64,000 nt of DNA, from positions 19,479,868 to 19,543,867 of the forward strand of contig CM035225.1 in the NCBI GenBank assembly GCA_020226215.1, in the 5' to 3' direction. This DNA comes from Sindora glabra (Eukaryota > Streptophyta > Magnoliopsida > Fabales > Fabaceae). The number at the start of each line of letters is the position of its first letter. The stretch's first letter is position 1. The notes under the pieces are model-generated. The model made no database searches. It was not told the origin of the DNA and worked only from the letters and a program-made list of their open reading frames with translations. The position numbers and the translations under genes are program-made. Below, one piece after another: positions 35,359 to 47,070 of the stretch.

Positions 35359-38300
35359 TCAAAGACTTAATATGGTACCAAGTCCCATCCTTAATACATG
35401 ATCCTTAAACACTGATGGTGGCATCCCTTTTGTCAAAGGATCTGCTATCATCAACTCAGTGCTAATGTGTACAATGGTAACTTTGTTTTCCTTGACACGT
35501 TCCCGAATGGCTAAGTACTTGATATCGATGTGTTTACTTCGACTTCCACTTTTTTCATTCTTAGCCAGAAAAACTGCAGCTGAGTTGTCACAATAAATTC
35601 TTAATGGCCTAGAAATTGAATCCACAACTCTAAGCCTAGAAATAAAGCTCTTCAGCCATACACCATGTGAAGTTGCCTCAAAACAAGATACGAACTCAGC
35701 TTCTGTGGTAGAAGTAGCAACTAAGGTTTGCTTTGCGCTCCTCCAAGACACGGCTCCACCAGCAAACATAAAAATGTATCCTGATGTTGATTTTCATGAA
35801 TCAACGCATCCAGCAAAATTTGAGTCTGAGTAGCCAACTACCTCAAGATTCTCAGTTCGTTTGTACATCAACATGTAATGTTTGGTACCTTTGAGATACC
35901 TCATCACTTTCTTTGCAGCTTTCCAATGATCCATTCCTGGATTACTTTGATATCTCCCTAACATTCCAACTGCGAATGCAATGTCAGGTCTTGTACAAAC
36001 CTGAGCATACATAAGGCTTCCAACAGCTGAAGCATATGGAATTTTTCGCATTTGTTCCCTTTCTAGATCATTCTTCGGGCACTGATTCAAATTGAACTTG
36101 TCACCCTTCACAATAGGTGCTACACTTGGTGAATAGTCTTTCATCTGAAATCTCTCTAAGACCTTATTGATATAGGTTTCTTGTGATAGACCCAAAATAC
36201 CTTGAGTTCTATCCCTATGGATCTTAATACCAATTGCATAAGATGCCTCACCCATATCCTTCATATCAAAATTCTTAGAGAGAAACTGTTTCACCTCATA
36301 TAGCAACCCCTTATCATTGGTTGCAAGCAGTATATCATCCACATACAGCACAAGGAAATAGATTTTACTCCCACTGACCTTGTGGTATATACATTGATCC
36401 ATGACATTTCCCACAAATCTGAATGAGGAAATAATATCGTGAAACTTAAGATACCATTGGCGAGAGGCCTGTTTCAATCCATATATGGATTTCTTAAGTT
36501 TGCATACTAAATGCTCACCAGCACTAGAGGAGAATCCTTTAGGTTGTTTCATATATACCTCTTCCTCTAGATCCCCATTGAGGAATGCTATCTTCACATC
36601 CATCTGATGCAGTTCCAGGTCAAATTGGGCAACCAATGCTATTATTACACGGAGGGAATCCTTCTTAGACACAGGAGAAAATGTCTCTGTGTAATCGATT
36701 CCTTCCTTCTGAGTGAATCCTTTAGCCACGAGTTTTGCTTTATATCTTTCGATGTTGCTTAATGAGTCCTTTTTCATCTTATAGACCCATTTACACCCTA
36801 TGGCCTTTGTACCACTAGGCAACTCGACAAGATCCCAAACTCCATTAGACGCCATGGAATCCATCTCTTCCTTCATAGCATTGTATCATAATCCGGATTC
36901 TCTGCAGTTAATAGCTTGTGAAAACGTCTCAGGGTCATTTTCAGCTCCTATATTGTAGTCAGACTCTTGTAGACACACAGCATAATCACTAGGAATTGCT
37001 GACCTCCTTTCCCTAGTTGATCTTCTTAATGTTGGGTTAGCATCCTCTTGGGAAGCATGCTCCTCAATTGGTTGTTCAACAACTGGATCAACTTGGTTAT
37101 GACCAAGTGGTTGTGGATCCTCAATGATTGGCTGTTCAATACCCAATGGTACTTGAGGGGCATGGATTACAACCAATCTATCACTTAATGTGGAAGCTTG
37201 AGAACCAAAATGATCAAGCTCAGTATTTGGATGCTGAATTTGATCACTCCCACTAATCAAGTCATTTTCAAGAAATTTTGCATTTCTTGATTCCACAATC
37301 CTAGTGCTATGAGATGGACAATAGAATCTGTATCCTTTAGACTTTTCAGCATACCCAATGAAGTAGCCACTTATAGTCCTAGGATCCAACTTCTTTTCTT
37401 GTGGATTGTAGACCCTAACCTCAGATGGACATCCCCAAACACGCATATACCTTAAACTTGGTTTCCAACCTTTAAATAACTCAAATGGTGTCTTTTCAAC
37501 AACCTTAGTTGGAACCCGGTTAAGGATATACACTGCCGTCTTAAGGCCTTCAATCCATAAGGACTTAGGAAGCTTAGAGCTGCTAAACATGCTCCTTACC
37601 ATGTCCAATAGTGTTCGATTTCTTCTTTCAGCTACACCGTTTTGGTCCGGAGACCCAAGCATGGTGTATTGGGCAACAATCCCATGTTCTTGAAGAAATA
37701 TAGCAAATGGACCTAATGCTTGTCCATCTTTAGTGTATCTACTATAATACTCACCACCTCTATCTGATCTCACTATCTTAATTTGTTTATCACATTGTTT
37801 CTCTACTTCTGCTTTAAACACCTTAAAGGCATCAAGTGCCTCATTCTTATTATTCAATAGATAGAGATACATATATCGTGAGTAATCATCAATAAAGGTG
37901 ATAAAGTATTTTGGACTACAAATATCTGTATGTATGATTTCTAAAATGGTAGTACTCCTCTTAGCACCTTTCTTGGTCTTATTAGTCTGTTTTCCCTTTA
38001 TGCAGTCTATACAAGTTTCAAAGTCAGTAAAATCTAGCATACTAAGTATTCCATCTTTTACTAACCTTTTAACCCTCTCTATTGAGTTATGACCAAGTCT
38101 ACGATGCCACAACATAGAGGAATTTTCATTAGTAACACATCTCTTAATACCTATGCTACTAGAAACATGCATTGAATCATTAGGTATACTGTCTTGTAAT
38201 TGAATTCAGAAAAGACCATTAGAAATTGTACCATTTCTAACAAGATTAGATTTATAAAATAACTTAAATATATTATTTGAAAATTCAAAAGAATATCCAA

Positions 38301-38610
38301 AAGGCAAAAGTTTCGAAATAGAAATTAAGTTTCTAGAGAAACTTGGTACATAAAAAGTCCTTTCCAATATCAAACTAAAGCCAGTATCTAAAACTAGTCT
38401 GCAAGTTCCTATAGCTTCAACTAGTGAGCCCATCTTGTTGCCTGAATAGATGTACTGCTCACTGCCCACTAACTTCCTTTGATTTAGAAAGCCCTGCAAG
38501 GTATTAGAGATATGGATTGTAGAACCAAAATCAATCCACCATGTGTTACTACTAACATCTACCATATTAGATTCATAACAAAAGTGAGATTGAGATACCT
38601 TTCTTTTCAA
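35359..38610 (-). pseudogene. Copia pol: protease, integrase, RT, RNase H
   Basis: One frame with three stops. 38610-38206 holds the protease, where the active site reads WWIDFGS instead of WWxDSG, so its Ser is Phe (codon 38529-38527). 38172-36886 holds the GAG-pre-integrase (LWHRRLGHNS), the C-x2-C zinc part (CIDCIKGKQT) and an integrase core (IHTDICSP, FIDDYSRY, DQNGVAERRNRT); the segment after ICSP is about ten residues short. 36876-35794 is the RT with catalytic YVDD. 35769-35359 is RNase H (TEAEFVSCFEA, then YCDNSAA). The stops lie at 38206-38208, 36886-36888 (a TGG-to-TGA change fits) and 35794-35796 (CGA to TGA fits). It could make domains but no polyprotein. Confidence 0.93.
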
Positions 38611-39337
38611 GCCAGCTCTTAAATTTGTTGCAGTTCTTCTTTATGTGTCCTTTCTTTTTGCAGAAGAAACACTTGGACTCTTTCTTTATACTGTCTTGAA
38701 TGGGTGCATTTCCCTTTCCTCTTGAGTTAGCTTGCTTGTTGTTCTTCCCTTGTGTTGCCATATGTGCGCTTTCTCCCATTTCTGCAATAAGCCTCCCTTC
38801 TTCTTGTACACACATGGACAGAAGTTCATTGATTGTCCATTTCTCCTTATGTGGGTTGTAGGAAATCTTGAAAGGCCCATACTGAGGCGGCAGAGAGTTC
38901 AGGATATAGTGCACAAAGAAAGACTCAGACATCTCGACCTCAAGCATTTTTAATTGAGCTACAATGTCCCTCATTTGCATGATATGCTCTCGCACACCCG
39001 TTATGCCAATAAGCTTCATTGATGATAACCTCGTCATTAGGGTGCTTGCCAAAGCCTTGTCTGAAGTTTCAAATTGTTCATCAATGGCCTTGAGCAAACT
39101 TTGAATGTTCTGATGCTCTCCGATAGACCCACGAATGCTAACAGAAATCTTAGTTTTGATATACATCATACTAAGGCGATTTGATCGCTCCCAACGCTCG
39201 TAAAGTGCTATTTCAGCTGCACTGCTACTATCAGTGGGTTTAGGAGGTTCATCCTTTCTTATTGCATCATCCACGTCCATCCACCCCAGTTGAAGAAGAA
39301 TTTTCTCCTTCCATATCTTATAATTATCACTATTCAA
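38573..39337 (-). pseudogene. Copia gag
   Basis: 254 residues starting MNSDNYKIWKEKI. It is a UBN2-type copia gag: the capsid-like region contains KTKISVSIRGSI and LNSLPPQYGPF, and a CX2CX4HX4C zinc knuckle (CFFCKKKGHIKKNC) lies near the C-terminus. The start is plausible because it is the first Met after the leader. The frame shifts just after KSWLEKKG, about 20 bases before its stop, and the next frame continues into protease without a gap. This is a single indel separating gag from pol. Confidence 0.9.
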
Positions 39338-40683
39338 TTCAGGAACTTGAAAATCAGAGATATTTAGAGGTTGAAAAGCTGTATAAAATTACACGCTATG
39401 TTAATAATTTGAGGCAATTAAAAAATATTTCATATGACATGTCTTACCAATGCAAAACATATCTATCAAACATAATCCTAGTAACAAACAAAACTGCTTG
39501 TGGGCTTAGTTTTATTTAATTAGGCTTATGTATAAAGTTAGTGAAACTAGCAAATTATATCCCCTATCTTAATTCCTGTGGGTAGATTAAGGTAAAGGAA
39601 AATTTACTATTCCACCCTAATTAATCATATTAAATATAATAAAATTCCTTTGGGATAATAATTATTATATTGAATATTATTAATTACAATTAATGTCAAT
39701 TTTTCTTTATGTGATCCTAGATTTAAATCTAATGCTTTATGTATAATTTTAGAATAATCAAAAGTGCTGTGGCTAAGTTTTAATTAAGCTAAAATTATAC
39801 GGATCACTTGACATTTTAAAACATACTTAAACAAAATAAATAGGCATTTCTCTATGAAAATTTAAAAATATTAATTAATCACTTGAATAAATGTGACAAA
39901 TTAATTTTTCTCTCTATAGAAACATATATTGCCTAAGATTGAAAAAAAAAAACAATCATACAATATTACCCTAATGAGAATTAAATAACTAATTAATCAA
40001 CCAAACTTAATATGATTAATTAATTAAATTCTCTTATTTAATGTAATCTAAATGTGTTAAGATAATGCCTAAAATAATATCTGAATATTAGCCATAAATT
40101 ATATGACATTAGTATGTTTGTTATGATTTAACAATATTCAGAAACCCAAAAAAAATGAATAAATAAATGTTTCTGAACCTTTATATATAAATCTGTGTGA
40201 ACTTGCAGCAAGTAAATTTCGCCGGCACAGTGGTAGCCTTGGTTTAAGGCAATGTATATCAGGCATTGGGATGGGGTTCGAATCCTGTTCTGTGACAGTT
40301 CATCCTTTTTTCTTCTTTTTATAAGCTCCATCAAACGCACCGTACGACGAATGCAGAAACACAACGACAAATGCAGAAACATAGTAAATCAAAATGACTT
40401 GCAGCTTAAGTCGTCTTCAACCCTTAGCCGGGTCGACTTGACCCGATCATGACCCGTTTCAGAAACCCAAAACCAAACCAACAGACCCGACAATTTTATG
40501 CAGTTTTCAACATGTTTTTCATCGTTTTTCAAGCCTAAAACCTCTATAATTTTATGGGCTATCAATTCTTAGTCATAAAAACATGGAAAAACAACATCTA
40601 AACTGGATTCTAATTCAAATCTATCCTCTGTTTTTCATGTAAAACATAGCAAGGCAGAGGCACATTCATGCTCTGATACCAAA
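39338..40683 (-). other. Leader (5' untranslated region) of the minus-strand copia
   Basis: About 1.3 kb between the primer site and gag, unusually long. It is AT-rich, except for 40200-40480, which contains a SINE-like segment and a GC-rich stretch. The primer site is at its right end (minus strand TGGTATCAGAGC, 40670-40681). Confidence 0.75.
40212..40313 (+). mobile_element. Candidate tRNA-derived SINE
   Basis: A perfect RNA polymerase III box A (GGCACAGTGG, 40224-40233; consensus RRYNNRRYGG) is followed 41 bases later by a perfect box B (GGTTCGAATCC, 40275-40285), then a T run at about 40306-40311 that could end transcription. This is the head layout of plant SINEs. No clear tail or TSD was found, and the region could instead be a tRNA-like piece of the copia leader itself. 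Confidence 0.5.
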
Positions 40684-41103
40684 TGTTGTCTATATCTAGG
40701 ATACTTAGATACTTAATATATCCTAGTTAAAGCATAAAATTAAGTTAGAAATGCGGAAGCCTACCTCCAGCCATTACCACGTCTGAAATTGCGCACTAAT
40801 GTTCTGTAATCTCCTCTTGAATTTTACCGAACAGTCACACGAATTATCACACTTGGGTACTTCCAGGTTCTGGTTTGTGCTTCTTTGATGGTGTAAATTG
40901 TTCAGAAATATAATTGAGCATTAATCGAACCTAGAGACCGTTGTTCCGTTTATATATATTCACGTTGCCAACTTCTCCCATCAAGAAGCTGTACAATTCG
41001 GTGGACGTTGAGCAGAAAAACTGCTCTCCTATTTTTATGGAGCATTTTCACCTAAACGTTGATCTGTTGCCAACGTTCAGAAATAAGAGAAAAAATTGCT
41101 ACA
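40684..41103 (-). repeat. 5' LTR (right) of the minus-strand copia
   Basis: 420 bp, matching 34672-35091. It is followed by the TSD copy TCTTC. Confidence 0.95.
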
Positions 41104-41167
41104 TCTTCTTCAAGGAACATGACACAACTTGTGAAAAGCAATCCCATTCCAACTATTTTCTCGTTTT

Positions 41168-42150
41168 TTACATGCTTTCTATATCAACTATCTCATCTGT
41201 ACCAGAGGTAGCAGAAGCAATGCCAGATTGCTTGGACATTTCAGAATCATTGCCAAGTTCATGTGTCTCCCAAAGGTGGCTCATTTTATTGAAAACTTCA
41301 AGCATGGTTGGCCTTTGATCCAAAAATGACTGAATGCAGCAAACTGCAATTTTGAGAAGAGTAAAGATTTCATCGTCGAACCCCTTACCAATGAGAGATT
41401 TATCATTGGCCTCATGGAAGCCGGAAGGGCTTTCGGACAAGCTAGCAATGAAATTGACAATAGAGTCGTCATTGTTGAGGAAAAGCTCGATCATTGGGTT
41501 GATTTGTTTTCCTGCAAGCAGCTCAAGAAGCACAATTTCAAAATTGTAAACATCCATCTTCTCAAAACCAATATCATTGTTAGGCCAATTTCTATATGGA
41601 ACCTGATGTCAAAATCATCATTAATGTTTTGATGTATAAATCTAGCTTCACCAAAATTGGATATTTTGGGCTCGAAGTTTTGATCAAGCAAGATGCACTC
41701 TGAACATATGCTGAAATGAACTACATGCGCTTTATGATGGAGCCAGCATAAGCCTCTAGCTATTCCAAGTGCAATTCTAACTCTCAGGGGCCAATCTAAT
41801 GACATGTCACCATTTCTCATTGATGAAAAATATGAAAGTTTTCCTTTTGGCATGTACTTGTAAGCCAGAATTCTTTCTTTTCTTTCAACTTCATCGCAAA
41901 ATCCAAGCAAAGGCACTATGTTTCTGTGTTTGTATTTTCCCGGAATCATTATTTCTAACTCGAATTGTCTTTTAAACTGCTTAGAATCACATACTCTTTT
42001 AACTGCCATGAAACAACGATTGGGAAGCCTTGCTTTGTACGTAATGCCAATCGTTCCGACCCCAATGGCATTCTCCACACTAAAGAAGTCAGTAGCACCA
42101 CAAAGTTCCTTGAAGTTCATCTTGTATGTTAAACTCTCAAGTTCAGGAAT
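41168..42150 (-). pseudogene. BIR1-like: BIR1-like copy 2: kinase exon
   Basis: This is the best-preserved kinase exon of the cluster. After a CAG (42153-42151, likely 3' splice site) it reads MNFKELCGATDFFSVENAIGVGTIGITYKA (divergent glycine loop), MAVKRV with the ATP-site lysine, HRNIVPLLGFCDEVERKERILAYKYMPKG (hinge), then WLHHKAHVVHFSICSECILL and EPKISNFGEARF. HRD has become HFS and DFG has become NFG, so even intact it would be a pseudokinase. Just after FDIRF a frameshift (near 41590) moves the rest (MDVYNFEIVLLELLAGKQ to the end IVDIESM) into another frame. In that segment the usual APE region is unrecognisable. Exon 1 is at 44900-45841. Confidence 0.88.
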
Positions 42151-44899
42151 CTGTGGTTGAAAACCCAAGTTCATCATCAATAATTATATCAATTTTGTTT
42201 AATACTAATCACAACTGTGAGAGGGGGCACCTCTTCCTTTTGTTTCTGTTCATGCTTGCCACAATATTTGTTTTCAATGAAAGCAAAATTTTCCATACAG
42301 AACTGACAGGAAAAATTAGATCAAATTATACTTTTTACCTTCTAGCTAACTTCCACTCAATTTTTTATAATACCATCTAACTTTTGTTTGCATTAATTGT
42401 ACTCTCTAACTTTAAAATTAAACGCCATTTGCCAAGGGGGAATGTTGAATGAGCTATGGAAGACTACTAAGCGGATTAAAAGGAGAGTTTAGCTCATTTT
42501 ACACTTTAAAGTCAACGTTACATCTTCTGTGGCAAACTATGGCACAATTTCTCTTTTTGTTAATTATGAATTCTCAATGCTCATCGAGACATGGTCCATA
42601 AAAGAAAGAGAGAAATTTTGGCTTAATTTGAGAAAGATGTAATTTTGAATTTAGGCAGTAAAATGACTTGAGCTCTTATTTTAATTTTCTCATTTATCAT
42701 CTATTGATCTATTTGACAATCAATAAATTATATTAGCAATTAATTGATTGCATTAGTAGACGTAATTTGACCAACTGATAATATTTATTATTTATATAAA
42801 GATATTTGATAAAATCACCTATTCATTATTAATTGTTTATATTTAAATTAACATATAAGGAAATGCATGTGTTTGATGATTTATTTGAAAATTTTTTTCT
42901 TTAATAATATATTTGATTATAATATATTATTTATTAGATTAAATTTTCTATCAAAAATAGAACATTATTATTTATTATATTTATTTAAATTACCTTAAAT
43001 AAATAAATAATTATAATTTTCAAGTTAAGGAAATATTATAATATTTTGGAAAAAATGTAGAATATTTTTTTCAATTTTAGAGTAGTTGGACCTTGCATCC
43101 TTCAACTTTGGAAACATGGATATCATTCCCTTTAAACTATATAAAACTTTGAAATTAATACCCATCATTGACTTAACATTTTGTTTATTAAATTGTGTGA
43201 CATTTTCATAAAATTTTTAAATAAAAATCATAATATTATATTATGTTGGTTCATCTCATCTTTATTGCCTATAATTTTGCAACTCATTTTCAAGTATTTA
43301 ATTAAAATTATAAAAATCCAAGGTAATTTCTATTAATTATATAATATTGGGATTAATATGAAAAGATGATAAGATAAAATAATATATTATAATATTATGA
43401 TTTATGTTAAAAAAACTTATAAAAAATGATGTGGTTTGATGAAATGAAAAACTCAGTCAATAATAGACATTAATTTCAAATTTCATATATTTCAATGGAA
43501 TGATATCTAAGTTTTCAAATTTGAATGGAGTAAAATCTAACCACCCTAATATTGAGGTGGATATTTTACATTTTTGCTCATATTTTTATAGATACCATTA
43601 AAATTTATTTTTAAACTATTTCTAAAATTAAATTTAAAATTCATATGTCTACTATTAATAGTATTGATGTATTACATATTCTAAGTATAAACACTTATCT
43701 TTTACATGTAATACTATCTTCTAGTTTCTTTTTTTTTAATATGTATTATTTTTTAATTCAAAAGATATCATTTAACAAAAGATTAATGATTTTGGCCATG
43801 CATTTTCTGTTATTCTCCATAAAATGAAACATATATTCTCTACTTTTCTTTATACAACTTGCCAAAAGAGATATGATTATATTCATGTATTTTTTTTATT
43901 ATTGAGTACATATTTTAAAGTAATTTATTATGCTTATTTTATTCATATTTAAAGAGTAAAAATTATAATTTATTATATGTGTTAAATTTTTATTTATAAA
44001 AAATAATTATAATATAGACATTTCTTATTTATCAAGGGTAAAAACATAAAAAATTGTATATCAATGGGAAGGAGTATCTTTTTCTTCACTAAATGTAAGT
44101 AAGTTCTTTCAAAATGTTAGAATTCTTAACATTTTCAAAATGGCTAACTAAAATCACTAAATGCTCAAATCAACTAATTGACTTGGTCAAACATCCAAAT
44201 ATACTCACATGAGCTAAAATTTAATCAAAAAATTATTTGCCAAATTATCTTCTTACTTTAATTAGCATTTTTGTCTAGTCATACAGGATTTTTCTGTTTG
44301 GAAAATATGATTGATATTTCAAAACATTTAATATTGCGTTTATTTTAAAAATTAGGGTATACAACTATTTAAAAAAAGTTAGTGTATATTAATAAAATTT
44401 GAATAAAAATTAAAGGATGAAGATTGTGATAAAAAGTACATCCGACAAAAAAAAAATTGGTTACCAAAAACGTTGTAAACTAGTACCTGTAGAGTTATAC
44501 TAGTTAAGGGGTCGAGATGCACCCCTAAATTAGAATAATAATGTTATGTGTGTTAAAAATGAAATTTGAAATTGAATTCCATACATAAATTAAAGGGTGT
44601 CAATCAATATAGAATAATGAGGCAGAGTTTTTAAAATTCAATTTAATATATTAAAAAGCTTTTAAATCTAATTTTAGATTATATTTTCGATATATATAAT
44701 ATTTTTGTTAAAATATTTCCAAGGAAACAGAAGTGTGAGCGAAGGTAATTTAAGAACGGGTAGGTAAACAAAACATGATATATTGGTTAAAGCAAATTAA
44801 GTTTCGAATACTATGAACATCTTTCAACACTGCTAAAGTTGTTTTCTTGAACATTTTATCCTTCCGTACTTAGCACTAGTCCATGAACTGGGAAACTAC
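42151..44899 (-). other. Intron of copy 2
   Basis: 2.75 kb of AT-rich DNA between the donor (minus GGG/GTAG at about 44900) and the acceptor CAG at 42153-42151. It includes a 0.5-kb inverted-repeat element. The part near 44470-44560 matches the copy 1 intron. No coding frame is supported. Confidence 0.65.
43078..43570. mobile_element. Long inverted-repeat element in the intron
   Basis: The left half (GATATCATTCCCTTTAAACTATATAAAACTTTGAAATTAAT and onward) pairs with the right half, whose reverse complement reads GATATCATTCCATTGAAATATATGAAATTTGAAATTAAT. Similarity extends about 180 bp per arm with scattered changes and includes CATAATATTATA. No coding capacity. It is consistent with a foldback or MULE-type MITE. 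The exact ends and TSD were not settled. Confidence 0.65.
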
Positions 44900-45841
44900 C
44901 CCTTGGCATTGTTTCTCTTGCGAGTTCAGTTGCAGGAAGCTGTGATATCGTTTCTCTGGCAAGTCCAAGTGCAGTTTTCGAATCTTCCTTTTCCATTCGT
45001 CCTTCTTCCATTTCCTTTTGATGTAAGAATAATAAGGACTCTTTTGTTGAGGTTTCTTTCTTCTAACCTCCTTCAATTGGATCCGTGGTACAAGACAACT
45101 CACAAATACAACGACAAAAGTTACTGAGAAAACTTAGCCAGCAATGAGACCTTCCCTGGACGGTTGGTGGAATTGGTTACAGGGTTTAAAAGGCACCCCT
45201 CAAAGCCCACTGTTGTTCAAATAGCTTGTCATATTACCAACGTCAACATTGCTGGAAAACACAGGCACTGGTCCCCATAAAAGATTGTTAGCAACACTAA
45301 ACTCTGAGGAAAGTGAGGTTGTCAAGTCGATGTGGAATTCTACCAATGAATTGTCATTGAGTCTAAGGACATGCAAGAAAATGAGATTGCCAATAGATGC
45401 TGGAATTTCACCAGAGAATTTGTTGTGGGAGAGATCAAGCTCGCAAAGAGAAGGAAGCACACTAAAAATATGAGAAGGAATATATCCTGAAAGTTCATTG
45501 TGCGAAAGGTCCAGTATCTGCAATGAGGAGCAACTCTCGATGCTCCGAGGGAACTGACCCTTCAGGCTCATATTATCAAGTTCAATGGACAACACTGGAT
45601 GATCATCAAATCGAGAGCAGGTGACACCACGAAAAGATTCACATATATAATCCAAACCCATTGAAGTATCATTGAAGACCCATGTGTGTAATGAATCAGA
45701 AGGGTCATCCAAAGTATCCTTGATGGATTTTAAGCAGGAGACATCACTCTCAACGTTGTCGCTCAAGAAACAGAAGAATAAACACAAGAAGATGAAGAAG
45801 TGAACAGGAACAGCACTGAACCTTGTTCGTTTAAAAGCCAT
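44900..45841 (-). pseudogene. BIR1-like: BIR1-like copy 2: signal peptide, LRRs, transmembrane exon
   Basis: Starts at ATG 45841-45839 with a signal peptide (VPVHFFIFLCLFFCFLSDNVES). It continues with the LRR N-cap (SCLKSIKDTLDDPSDSLHTWVF, YICESFRGVTCSRFDD) and four to five LRRs (LQILDLSHNELSGYIPSHIF, LCELDLSHNKFSGEIPASIGN). The order and the five-repeat ectodomain match Arabidopsis BIR1 (At5g48380), a BAK1-interacting regulator of immunity at the plasma membrane. The frame is open for 213 codons, then stops at the Cys of LCG (45202-45200). A second stop lies in the transmembrane segment (LIAG, stop, VFSVTFVVVFVSC). A basic juxtamembrane segment follows to the donor near 44900. No full receptor can be made; a truncated secreted LRR protein is conceivable. 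Confidence 0.88.
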
Positions 45842-46390
45842 TATTTTCTGGTACTAGCTAGCACATATTGATCAATTTATAATTGCATGATAAATGAATT
45901 TGCGTAAATTGTTCGCCAAAGACTGCAAAGAACTCTCTTGCTAATTTTTTCCTAAGCTCCAGATTCAGTGACGGCTTGACTATTGTGCCAAATTGGGTGC
46001 CACTCCCAGGACATTCAATTCCTCTGTTTTCCATCTTTGCAATTGTTTGATAGCAAAAGGCATGGAAATTTTTAATGTTTCGCCAACAGTGATGACTCAT
46101 AAGGTCTTCCGAAATTATTAGGTACGCAAAACAGAAGGTTGCGTTTAAATCCAAGGATTGCTTCTTGGAAAATTTGGTTTATATATATATATATACACAT
46201 TGAAAGTTTAAGAGTAGGATACATCAACAGTCAGAGTATGCATTGAGCCTTTTTCAAAGACTTACAATAGTATTACCTATAAGAAGCTTTTATTTCATTA
46301 TGAGAAAGATATATGGATAATTCTGTTCTGATTTAGAGCTCAAAAAGCACAATTTGGAAGTCATACACTTTTCACAAAAGACGAAGTCCG
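45842..46390. other. Spacer between copies 2 and 3
   Basis: Holds the 5' flank of copy 2. A minus-strand open frame (46154-45858, 98 codons) has ordinary composition but no recognised motif or paralogue at the matching place in copy 1, so it is not called as a gene. A short TA run is at 46178-46192. Confidence 0.5.
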
Positions 46391-47068
46391 TTATTGTGAT
46401 TTTTCTAACGTCAAAGTCGTGCCTAGATCTTCACCAACCCTTTGGTCTCTACCAGTAGTAGCAGAAGCAACTTCAGATCTCTTGGACGTTTTAAAGTCTT
46501 CACTAAGTTCATGTCTCAGCCAAATGTTGCCCATTTTAGTGTACACTTCCAGCGTTGTTGGCCTTGGGTCCAAAAAATGGCTGAACGCAGTAAAATGCAA
46601 TTGTGAGGAGAGTAATTATTTCATCATCAAATCCCTTACCAATGGGAAATTTATCAGGGGCGTTGTGGAAGCTAGAGGGCCTTCTTGACAAGCTAGTAGT
46701 GCCGGTCACAAAAGCAGAGCCATTTCTCATTGAAAAAAAATCTGTAAGTGTTCCATTTGGCATGTATTGGTAAACCAGAATTCTTTCCATTCTTCCAATT
46801 TGTTTCTCACAAAACCAAAGCAGGGAAGCTATCTTTCTGTGTTTGTATCTTTCCAGAATCATTGTTTCTGCTTGGAATTATCTCTTAAGCAACGGAGAAT
46901 TATAAAATCTTTTAACTGCCACGAAACAACCATCGGGAAGCCTTGCCTTGTACGTAATGCCTGCTGTTCCAACCGCAATAATACTTTCTGCACCAAAGCT
47001 GTCGGTGGCATGGCATCACTAAGTTCTTCGAAGCTTATTCTGAAATTTAAACAATCATCTTCAGTAAT
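46391..47068 (-). pseudogene. BIR1-like copy 3: kinase exon with internal deletion
   Basis: From the 3' splice site region the minus strand reads FRISFEELSDAMP, then pieces of the glycine loop in broken frames. It continues with ILERYKHRKIASLLWFCEKQIGRMERILVYQYMPNGTLTDFFSMRNG (46862 onward). MRNG is then joined to a segment equal to copy 2 IVNFIASLSESPSGFHEANDKSLIGKGFDDEI. About 350 bp (117 residues) is gone, including the catalytic loop, DFG region and activation segment. A further frameshift lies near 46590, before DPRPTTLEVYTKMGNIW. It is clearly dead. Confidence 0.85.
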
Positions 47069-47070
47069 CT

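Larger units (their letters stand above)
34672..41103 (-). mobile_element. Ty1/copia retrotransposon, complete, lightly decayed
   Basis: 6.4 kb on the minus strand. Both LTRs are 420 bp (34672-35091 and 40684-41103; TGTTGTC...GCTACA as written on the plus strand), with a perfect TSD TCTTC (34667-34671, 41104-41108). The initiator-Met-tRNA primer site sits inside the right LTR and the purine tract beside the left LTR. About 17 LTR differences are visible by eye (about 4%). The gag-pol reading has one frameshift and three stops. It splits sequence that is continuous at 6800-6850 in unit 1, so it inserted after the duplication. Confidence 0.95.

Noticed and set aside
45858..46154. 98-codon minus-strand frame just upstream of copy 2
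   Set aside because: No motif, no relative at the same place near copy 1, and composition like the surrounding spacer.
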